A stretch of DNA of 7,992 nucleotides, taken from contig CANQOU010000050.1 in NCBI GenBank assembly GCA_947625565.1, forward strand, positions 1 to 7,992, read 5' to 3'. The notes below the pieces were generated by a model, which did no database searches, was not told the origin of the DNA, and worked only from the letters and a program-made list of their open reading frames with translations. Shown here piece by piece: positions 1 to 4,816 of this stretch. How positions within the stretch are numbered: the first letter of the stretch is position 1; the number at the start of each line of letters is the position of its first letter. The position numbers and the translations under genes were made by a program. Origin of the DNA: an uncultured Clostridia bacterium (GTDB lineage Bacteria; Bacillota; Clostridia; TANB77; CAG-508).

Positions 1-222
1 TATTTAATACAGGAGAAAATATTGCAAGAGAAGACATGGAAAATATTTGGAAACGTTTCTACAAAGCAGATAAATCAAGGAATAGAGAAAAACGGTGGAA
101 GTGGCATAGGATTAGCATTTGTTAGAGCTATAATGAGCCATTATAATAATGATTATGGAGTAATAAATCACAAAAATGGTGTAGAATTTTATTTTGATTT
201 AGATAAAGGAGAAAAGAAATAA
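1..222 (+). pseudogene. Sensor histidine kinase, 3' end only, frameshifted
   Basis: This is the C-terminal ATP-binding (HATPase_c) part of a two-component sensor kinase; the rest lies upstream of the window. Reading from base 3 gives NTGENI (the G1 box region), then EDMENIWKRFYKADKSRNRE, the usual stretch before the G2 box. That frame then fails and hits a stop near base 126. The frame starting at base 1 carries the continuation KNGGSGIGLAFVRAIM, containing the G2 box GGSGIGL, and ends at TAA 220-222. The switch falls at the run of five A at 88-92. Removing one A would join the halves as SRNRENGGSGIGL, a normal kinase sequence. It is therefore either a real pseudogene or a homopolymer sequencing error. 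An ATG at base 22 opens the second frame, but its first 22 or so codons are not kinase-like, so I do not treat it as a start. Identification as a kinase is firm; the partner regulator is not visible. Confidence 0.85.
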
Positions 223-234
223 CTTTTCTCCTTT
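205..234 (+). terminator. Hairpin overlapping the kinase stop codon
   Basis: Bases 205-216 (AAAGGAGAAAAG) are perfectly complementary to 223-234 (CTTTTCTCCTTT), giving a 12-bp stem with a six-base loop that contains the TAA stop. Only TTT at the 3' arm and scattered T residues follow, so the U-tract is weak. It probably ends the kinase transcript, but could simply be an mRNA-stabilising hairpin. Confidence 0.6.
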
Positions 235-261
235 GTCGAACTTTGTCAGAATTTGCGATGA
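232..261 (+). promoter_or_regulatory. Three-step 10-bp repeat resembling Spo0A boxes, copy 1
   Basis: Three consecutive 10-mers are visible: TTTGTCGAAC, TTTGTCAGAA and TTTGCGATGA. The first contains TGTCGAA, an exact match to the Spo0A box consensus TGNCGAA known from Bacillus and Clostridium. The second is a degraded match exactly one helical turn away, as in tandem 0A boxes. The array lies about 20 bp upstream of a promoter and recurs at 1579-1608. Spo0A binding is an inference; another response regulator is possible. Confidence 0.45.
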
Positions 262-279
262 AAAGTATATTGTGAAGAC

Positions 280-308
280 TTGAAAAATTAGCTTTTTTGT
301 GTTATTAT
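280..308 (+). promoter_or_regulatory. Sigma-A type promoter before the rpn gene
   Basis: TTGAAA at 280-285 and TATTAT at 303-308 are separated by exactly 17 bp. The equivalent position of the second copy of this spacer element carries TTTACA-17-TATTAT, which supports function. Transcription would start near 315, leaving a leader of about 165 nt before the rpn start. Confidence 0.55.
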
Positions 309-480
309 AAATTTATTCTAATTTTAAAATCTATTTATTTTTATTCGAAAAAATTTCCAAAAACAAGAAAAATAATAAAAAAAGAAGATTTTTTAAGAAA
401 AAGCAAATATTTACCGGCAAATAAAATTTGACTTATAAGAAAAATAATATAAAATATGAAAGGAGAGGTAAAATAAATTT

Positions 481-1458
481 ATGACAAAAACGTATCAACC
501 CTATGATAAAATATTTAGGAAAGTTTTATTTAGCAAAGCTCAAGCAGTTGGACTAATCAATCAATATTTCCACTTGAAAAATAAAATAAAAGAGGAGGAC
601 TTAGAAAGATATACTTGTAAATTCATAAATTCACAATTTCAAAATAGAGAATCAGATACTCTATATAAACTAAAAAATAGTAATGTTTTCTTTTTAATGG
701 AACATCAATCAAGAATAGATTACAATATGGCACAAAGAATTGCAGAATATCAAATTGAAATTATAAAACTAGAAAATCCAAAAAAGAAAAACAAAAAAAC
801 TACAGTTGTACCACTTGTTATACCAATAGTAATATATACAAATAATAAAACTAAATGGAATGCAGTACAAAGTATTGAAGAAATGCAAGAAACATTTCAT
901 AATTATAAAAATCCCAAAATTGGAAAATATGACATATTAGATATAAATAATTTTGATATGCAAAAACTTTTGCACAATAATCTTTTCACACTAAGAATAT
1001 TAGGATTAGAAAAGGCAAAAAACAAAGAAGAATTAGATAATATATTTCAATACATATTGTATACTGAAAAAGACATGCAAAATATTAAAATTTTGAAGGA
1101 GATAGCATATTATGTATATGATACTGTTTTAGAAAATGAAGAAGTAAAGAAAAAATTTGAAGAATTTGAGGAGGAAAAAAGTATGAGCTTTATTGATATA
1201 TTATTAGAAGAAAAACAAAATTGGAAAGATGAAGCAAGAAGAGAGGGACTAGAAGAAGGAAAACAAGAAGGCATACAAGAAGGAAAACAAGAAGGCATAC
1301 AAGAAGGAAAAAAAGAAGGTAGAAAAGAAGGAATACATGAAATAATTATAAAAATGTTAAAGAAACAATTTAATGAAAACATAATAATAGAATTGACAGA
1401 TATAAAACAAGAAGAATTAAATAAATTAAAAGAAATTGCAAACATAGAAAATAAATAA
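481..1458 (+). CDS. Rpn-family nuclease / YhgA-like putative transposase, full-length form (RpnL)
   Basis: This is a 325-residue member of the recombination-promoting nuclease family (PD-(D/E)XK fold, formerly annotated as putative transposase YhgA-like). The N-terminus YDKIFRKVLFSK corresponds to the family's opening HDKLFR-type motif. Candidate catalytic residues are D59 in RESDTLYK and E74 and Q76 in LMEHQS, followed by a conserved core strand IPIVIYTNNKTKW (about 114-126). A charged helical region (about 180-250) leads into eight tetrads of the EGxx type (residues 255-286), then a small C-terminal domain. Known Rpn proteins are DNA nucleases that promote RecA-independent recombination; some act as toxins in phage defence. 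Start: AGGAGAGG at 461-468 lies 12 nt before the ATG. An internal start yields the C-terminal domain separately. The gene stands alone between two copies of a promoter module. Family assignment is confident; the defence role here is inferred. Confidence 0.85.
   Translation: MTKTYQPYDKIFRKVLFSKAQAVGLINQYFHLKNKIKEEDLERYTCKFINSQFQNRESDTLYKLKNSNVFFLMEHQSRIDYNMAQRIAEYQIEIIKLENPKKKNKKTTVVPLVIPIVIYTNNKTKWNAVQSIEEMQETFHNYKNPKIGKYDILDINNFDMQKLLHNNLFTLRILGLEKAKNKEELDNIFQYILYTEKDMQNIKILKEIAYYVYDTVLENEEVKKKFEEFEEEKSMSFIDILLEEKQNWKDEARREGLEEGKQEGIQEGKQEGIQEGKKEGRKEGIHEIIIKMLKKQFNENIIIELTDIKQEELNKLKEIANIENK
1169..1174 (+). promoter_or_regulatory. Internal ribosome binding site for RpnS
   Basis: AGGAGG, a perfect anti-16S match, sits 8 nt upstream of in-frame ATG 1183 inside the rpn coding sequence. 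The spacing is optimal for Firmicutes. This site is the reason for calling the intragenic protein. Confidence 0.65.
1183..1458 (+). CDS. Intragenic C-terminal Rpn product, putative antitoxin (RpnS)
   Basis: Inside and in frame with the rpn gene, ATG 1183 (Met235) is preceded by a perfect AGGAGG at 1169-1174 with 8-nt spacing. This is a stronger ribosome binding site than that of the full-length gene. The product would have 91 residues: MSFIDILLEEK, the EGxx tetrads and the C-terminal domain, with no catalytic residues. In Escherichia coli the Rpn C-terminal domains are translated separately as RpnS. They dimerise through a helix with variable four-residue repeats and block the toxic full-length RpnL. 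Start position, repeats and domain boundary here match that arrangement. Translation is inferred from sequence only; the SD encodes Glu-Glu-Glu codons, so chance is possible in a Glu-rich helix. Confidence 0.65.
   Translation: MSFIDILLEEKQNWKDEARREGLEEGKQEGIQEGKQEGIQEGKKEGRKEGIHEIIIKMLKKQFNENIIIELTDIKQEELNKLKEIANIENK
1255..1326 (+). repeat. 24-bp tandem repeat encoding EGxx tetrads
   Basis: Two perfect 24-bp units (1255-1278 and 1279-1302, each starting GAAGGAAAACAAGAAGG) are followed by a degenerate third (1303-1326). Each unit encodes two tetrads, EGKQ and EGIQ in the perfect copies. Because the period is a multiple of 12, slippage would add or remove whole tetrads without breaking the frame of either RpnL or RpnS. 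Confidence 0.9.
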
Positions 1459-1461
1459 TAT
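1440..1461 (+). repeat. 22-bp direct repeat, copy A (covers the rpn stop codon)
   Basis: These 22 bases, from AAACATAG through AATAATAT, encode the last residues NIENK and the stop of the rpn gene. They recur without mismatch at 1554-1575, 114 bp downstream. Confidence 0.9.
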
Positions 1462-1553
1462 CTTCTAAGCTCTTGTAATTTGTTTTATTTTGTGATAAAC
1501 TAGTAAGTGGTTGTTTTATTTTTGAAAACTAGAATATAAAATAAAGTTTATCA

Positions 1554-1575
1554 AAACATAGAAAATAAATAATAT
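1554..1575 (+). repeat. 22-bp direct repeat, copy B (echo of the rpn 3' end)
   Basis: This is an exact copy of the rpn terminal 22 bases, including its stop codon, lying in non-coding DNA directly before the second promoter module. It looks like the remnant of a duplicated or deleted second rpn 3' end. The rest of the 303-bp spacer 1459-1761 holds AT-rich sequence, the promoter module and its leader, and no gene that I can see. Confidence 0.85.
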
Positions 1576-1578
1576 AGA

Positions 1579-1608
1579 GAAGTCGAATTTTGTCAAAATT
1601 TGCGATGA
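1579..1608 (+). promoter_or_regulatory. Three-step 10-bp repeat resembling Spo0A boxes, copy 2
   Basis: The 10-mers GAAGTCGAAT, TTTGTCAAAA and TTTGCGATGA repeat the pattern at 232-261. AGTCGAA and TGTCAAA each differ by one base from the Spo0A consensus TGNCGAA and are exactly 10 bp apart. The array lies immediately upstream of the sortase promoter. Assignment to Spo0A is tentative. Confidence 0.4.
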
Positions 1609-1615
1609 AAAGTGC

Positions 1616-1644
1616 TTTACAAAAATATTTTTTTATGATATTAT
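1616..1644 (+). promoter_or_regulatory. Sigma-A type promoter of the sortase operon
   Basis: TTTACA (1616-1621) and TATTAT (1639-1644) are spaced by 17 bp. Relative to the 10-bp box array, the promoter lies 11 bp closer than in copy 1, about one helical turn, so the geometry towards a bound activator or repressor is kept. The predicted leader is about 110 nt. Confidence 0.6.
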
Positions 1645-1761
1645 GTTACCATGAGGTTTTAGCCATATGGATTTTAATCTTAAAAATTTTTTTCGAAAAA
1701 AATTAATTCTTTTCAATTTCCAAAAAAGAAAATAATTTAATAAGGTAGGTGAGGCATATGT

Positions 1762-2346
1762 ATGCATAGATTATATACAACTAGATATATCAATGCTATT
1801 AGTTTAGCTTGTACTGTTATTATTTTTTCACTAATTTGCTTTCTAAATATACAAATAAGAGATATGAGAATAAATAAACTTTTTTCTATAAGGCAAAAAG
1901 ACTTAATAAAAGTACAATTTAATAATAGTGAAAAAACTAATGAAGAAAAAGAAGAAATGATAAAAGAGAATAACTGGAAATTAAAAATACCAGTAATTTC
2001 ATTAGAAGCTAGCATTGAAGAAGGAACAACAGAAGAAATATTAAATACAAGTATAGGACATTTTGAAGAAACTAGCAAAATAAATGGTAATATTGGATTA
2101 GCAGCACATAACAGAGGTTATGCTGTTAATTATTTTGCAGATATAAAGAAATTAAAGGAGGGAGATATTATCCAATATCAGTATCAAAACTTTAATAAAG
2201 ATTATACTGTTGTCAGTAATATTATTATAAAAGATACAGATTGGACAAAACTAGAAAAGACAAAAGAAAATACAATTACACTAATAACTTGCATCGAGAA
2301 TGAACCAGAATTTAGAAGATGTGTAATAGGAAAAGAAAAAATATAA
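1762..2346 (+). CDS. Sortase, probably class D-like transpeptidase
   Basis: Sortases cut a sorting motif such as LPxTG on secreted proteins and join the product to the cell wall or another protein, acting on the outer face of the membrane. This 194-residue protein has an N-terminal membrane anchor (about residues 10-32), a charged linker, and the catalytic barrel from about residue 72 (WKLKIPVISLEASIEEGT). The active-site set is complete: His116 in LAAHNRGY, Cys177 in TLITC and Arg185 or Arg186 in EFRRCVIG. Short length, the EEILNTSIGHFEET stretch and NGNIGLAAHNRG favour class D or a related class, but I cannot fix the class. Start: ATG 1762 lies 7 nt after AGGTGAGG (1747-1754); ATG 1758 reads into a stop at once. 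Nineteen bases after its stop begins a protein ending in LPVTGK, the likely substrate, so the two form an operon. Confidence 0.92.
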   Translation: MHRLYTTRYINAISLACTVIIFSLICFLNIQIRDMRINKLFSIRQKDLIKVQFNNSEKTNEEKEEMIKENNWKLKIPVISLEASIEEGTTEEILNTSIGHFEETSKINGNIGLAAHNRGYAVNYFADIKKLKEGDIIQYQYQNFNKDYTVVSNIIIKDTDWTKLEKTKENTITLITCIENEPEFRRCVIGKEKI

Positions 2347-2365
2347 AAATGAAAAGGAGAAATAT

Positions 2366-3358
2366 GTGAAGGAAAAAGTAAAAAAACTAGTAAAAAGAAT
2401 ATCAATTATTATGATAATACTAATATTTGACGTATTAACAGTAGTAACTACTTGTCAAACACTTCCAGAGGGAGAGATGCCACTACATTATAAAGGTAAC
2501 TGTGGAGAATTATTAAAATACAAAGGAGAAATTGTTGAAACAAATTATGTTTGTTATACTACAAAAGAATATTATTTGCCTACATACTGTATTGAAATAA
2601 CAAAACAGGGAGTAAATGGTCAAATTATATATGGCGTAAAAGGTAAAGATTATATAAAAGATGAAAAACTATGGCGATATATTATAAATGGATTTCCATA
2701 TAAAACAATATCTGAACTTGGATGTGAAACGATAAAGGAGGCCTATATGGCAACTCAACAAGCAATTTATTGCTATTTATATGGATATGATTTAAAAGAC
2801 TTTGAAGCTATTGGAGAAGCAGGTGAAAGAACATTAAATGCATTGAAAGAAATTGTCATAAAAGCAAAAGTATCTACTGAAAAACGACCAGAAAATACAG
2901 TTACAATTGAAGAAATTCAAGAGGACTTTGAAATAGATACTTTAGATAGTAACTATATTTCAAAAACATATCAATTAACATCAGAAAGCTTTATACTAAG
3001 ATATACAGCATTTTTTGTAGATAATGAGAATAAGGAATATAAGATAACAGACGAAAATAATGTGGAAAAAGTAGCATTTGAATCAAATGAAAAATTTAAA
3101 GTATTGATACCAAAAAAATTTATAAATCAAGAAATAAAATTCAAATTATGTTCAAGTGCAGAAATATATTCAAAAGCAATTATAGAAGGAGTACCAGATA
3201 ATCCTTTATATCAAAAATATGCAATGACAGCAACGGCTGAAGAAACAGTAACTATAATAAAAGAAGACGAATATCCAAAAATTAAGGAAGAAACAAAACC
3301 TATTGTTAAAGAAGAACCAAAGCAACAAACAAAAAAATTACCTGTAACAGGAAAATAA
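2366..3358 (+). CDS. Secreted Cys-Gln thioester-domain surface protein ending in LPVTGK
   Basis: This is a 330-residue probable surface adhesin and the likely substrate of the adjacent sortase. Residues 1-29 are a basic, hydrophobic export signal. The next part resembles thioester-forming (TQXA-type) domains of Gram-positive adhesins: Cys75 in PTYCIE and Gln131 in MATQQAIY are the pair expected to form an internal thioester that can bind host or surface amines covalently. Residues about 195-295 look like a second beta-rich domain, followed by a Lys/Glu/Pro-rich spacer (297-323) and LPVTG at 325-329. Oddly, translation stops one Lys after the motif: the hydrophobic segment and charged tail of a normal sorting signal are missing. 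No alternative frame supplies them, and a terminator follows at once. Start: GTG 2366, 6 nt after AGGAG (2355-2359). The ATG at 2364 is followed directly by TGA. Cys30 after VVTT may be a poor lipobox. Confidence 0.85.
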   Translation: MKEKVKKLVKRISIIMIILIFDVLTVVTTCQTLPEGEMPLHYKGNCGELLKYKGEIVETNYVCYTTKEYYLPTYCIEITKQGVNGQIIYGVKGKDYIKDEKLWRYIINGFPYKTISELGCETIKEAYMATQQAIYCYLYGYDLKDFEAIGEAGERTLNALKEIVIKAKVSTEKRPENTVTIEEIQEDFEIDTLDSNYISKTYQLTSESFILRYTAFFVDNENKEYKITDENNVEKVAFESNEKFKVLIPKKFINQEIKFKLCSSAEIYSKAIIEGVPDNPLYQKYAMTATAEETVTIIKEDEYPKIKEETKPIVKEEPKQQTKKLPVTGK

Positions 3359-3363
3359 ATAAA

Positions 3364-3400
3364 AAAAGCAATTACAAAATAACCAAAAGTAATTGCTTTT
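3364..3400 (+). terminator. Rho-independent terminator of the sortase operon
   Basis: AAAAGCAATTAC (3364-3375) pairs perfectly with GTAATTGCTTTT (3389-3400): a 12-bp stem with a 13-nt loop, ending in four T and followed shortly by a further T-run (3408-3413). It begins six bases after the stop codon of the thioester protein, confirming that no coding sequence for a sorting tail follows. Confidence 0.85.
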
Positions 3401-3424
3401 AAAGTTGTTTTTTCTAGAAATATA

Positions 3425-3453
3425 TTGAAAAAAAAAGAGAAAACATATATAAT
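3425..3453 (+). promoter_or_regulatory. Strong sigma-A promoter of the downstream operon
   Basis: TTGAAA (3425-3430), 17 bp, then a perfect TATAAT (3448-3453). It lies between the terminator of the sortase operon and the CNNM/CorC gene, giving a leader of about 45 nt. It should drive the four genes that follow, since no terminator is visible between them. Confidence 0.75.
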
Positions 3454-3505
3454 AAAACAAACAAATTAACACATACTATATATAATAGCAAGGAGAGATA
3501 TATTG

Positions 3506-4792
3506 ATGGAATTTGTAATACTACTTATACTAATTTTAGTAAATGCATTTTTCGCAGCAAGTGAAATAGCCTTTATTTCTTTAAATGATGCAAAAATTGA
3601 AAGATTAGCAAAAGAAGGAAATAAAAAAGCAAAACATATAGAAAAAATGCTAAAAAATCCAAGTCGTTTCTTAGCAACAATACAAATAGGAATTACATTA
3701 GCAGGATTTTTATCAAGTGCATTTGCATCAGATGCATTCGCATCAGAACTAGCACCAGTACTATATAAACTAATGCCAATCTTTAGTGTAGGTGTTTGGA
3801 ATACAATTTCTATTATATTGATAACAGTTATACTATCATTCTTTACACTAGTTTTTGGAGAACTTGTACCAAAACGTTTAGCAATGAAAAACTATGAGAA
3901 AATTTCATTTGCAACAATTGGATTGATAAGGACATTATCAATTATAACATCTCCATTTGTTAGATTTTTAACATTCACTACAAATAAGATTTCGAAATTA
4001 TTTGGTGTTGACGAACATGAAGAAGAAACAGTTACAGAAGAAGAAATAAAAATGATGATTGACCAAGGAGAAGAAAAAGGAACAATAGAAGAAGAAGAAA
4101 AAGAGTTATTGAACAATGTATTTGAATTTGACGATATTACAGTATCAGAAATTATGACACATCGCAAAGACATATTTGCTGTGGACATTAGTACAGATAT
4201 AGAAGAGCTAATGCAAATAATTTCAAAAGAAGATTATAAATATAGTAGAATTCCAGTATATGACGAAACAATTGATGAGATAAAAGGAATTTTATATATT
4301 AAAGATATTTTAAAAAACATAGGTAAAAAGACCTTCCGAATGAAAAATATTATTCATGAGCCATATTTTGTACCACAAACCAAAAAGATAAACGACTTAT
4401 TTCGTGAAATGCAAAAACATAAGACACAAATGGCAATTATTTTAGATGAATATGGTGGTACAGCAGGGTTGATTACAATGGAAGATATTTTAGAAGAACT
4501 AGTTGGAGAAATTTATGACGAATATGACGAAGAAGAAATAGAATATGAAAAAATAGACGAAACAACATATATTTTATCAGGAAATATGACAATCTATGAT
4601 GTAAATAAATTATTAAATGCAGAAATTCCAGAAGGAGATTATGATACAATATCAGGATTTTTGCAAGACGAGCTAGACAGAATTCCAAAAGAAGAAGAAA
4701 ATCCTACTATAGAAACCAAAAAAGTAACTTATAAAATTGAGGAATATGAAGATAATAGAATATTAAAAATAAAGGCATGTAAGAATCAGTAA
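3506..4792 (+). CDS. HlyC/CorC-family CNNM-CBS membrane protein
   Basis: This is a 428-residue integral membrane protein of the CNNM/CorC family, whose studied members take part in magnesium or other divalent-cation efflux or homeostasis. Order of domains: CNNM (DUF21) membrane domain, about residues 1-165, with hydrophobic segments near 3-22, 60-80, 99-118 and 133-155 and the signatures TIQIGITLAGF and GELVPKRLA. Next comes an acidic connector, then a CBS pair with EIMTHR, YSRIPVYD and GILYIKDIL (about 212-272) and MAIILDEYGGTAGLITMEDIL (about 283-340). A CorC_HlyC domain (about 345-425) closes the protein. Length and order are typical. Start: ATG 3506 is 8 nt from AGGAGAG (3491-3497); a TTG one codon earlier is possible but less likely. 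It is first in an operon, directly behind a consensus promoter. Transported ion unknown; 'hemolysin' labels for this family are historical. Confidence 0.93.
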   Translation: MEFVILLILILVNAFFAASEIAFISLNDAKIERLAKEGNKKAKHIEKMLKNPSRFLATIQIGITLAGFLSSAFASDAFASELAPVLYKLMPIFSVGVWNTISIILITVILSFFTLVFGELVPKRLAMKNYEKISFATIGLIRTLSIITSPFVRFLTFTTNKISKLFGVDEHEEETVTEEEIKMMIDQGEEKGTIEEEEKELLNNVFEFDDITVSEIMTHRKDIFAVDISTDIEELMQIISKEDYKYSRIPVYDETIDEIKGILYIKDILKNIGKKTFRMKNIIHEPYFVPQTKKINDLFREMQKHKTQMAIILDEYGGTAGLITMEDILEELVGEIYDEYDEEEIEYEKIDETTYILSGNMTIYDVNKLLNAEIPEGDYDTISGFLQDELDRIPKEEENPTIETKKVTYKIEEYEDNRILKIKACKNQ

Positions 4793-4816
4793 GAAATATA
4801 GAAAGGAATGAAAAAT

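Larger units (their letters stand above)
232..364 (+). repeat. Intergenic promoter module, copy 1
   Basis: This spacer segment is a diverged direct repeat of the segment at 1579-1727. The first 32 bases from GTCGAA (235) match the second copy at 30 positions. Further shared anchors appear in the same order: a TATTAT -10 box, ATTTTAA..TCT, TTCGAAAAAA (offset 109 versus 110 from GTCGAA) and ATTTCCAAAAA. The copies carry small indels between anchors. I see no open reading frame in it. Confidence 0.6.
1579..1727 (+). repeat. Intergenic promoter module, copy 2
   Basis: Diverged direct repeat of 232-364 with the same order of anchors: 10-bp boxes, promoter, ATTTTAATCT, TTCGAAAAAA and ATTTCCAAAAAA. 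Relative to copy 1 it lacks about 11 bp before the -10 box and has about 15 extra bases between TTCGAAAAAA and ATTTCC. Confidence 0.6.

Noticed and set aside
22..87. ATG at base 22 as the start of a short free-standing protein
   Set aside because: Its first codons have no kinase likeness, while the other frame over the same bases reads as a standard HATPase domain; the frame is an effect of the frameshift.
428..457. TTGACT with AT-rich sequence after it as a second rpn promoter
   Set aside because: No -10 hexamer at 16-18 bp spacing; TATAAA occurs at only 14 bp. The 280-308 promoter is better and is supported by its second copy.
1261..1326. Tandem repeats as a CRISPR-like array
   Set aside because: The units are contiguous, without spacers, and code in frame for EGxx tetrads.
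1110..1445. Open frame on the minus strand opposite the rpn 3' half
   Set aside because: Ser/Phe-rich shadow of the Glu/Lys-rich tetrads on the other strand; no ribosome site and no family likeness.
1494..1552. Inverted repeat GATAAACT / AGTTTATC as an rpn terminator
   Set aside because: Only 8 bp with a 43-nt loop, AT-only surroundings and no clean T-run; not convincing as a terminator.
3481..3486. TATAAT directly before the CNNM/CorC ribosome site
   Set aside because: No -35 at a proper distance, and transcription would begin inside the ribosome binding site.
4808..4816. Earlier ATG as the start of the WG-repeat protein
   Set aside because: It abuts AAAGGA with no spacing; ATG 4817 has a normal 9-nt spacing.
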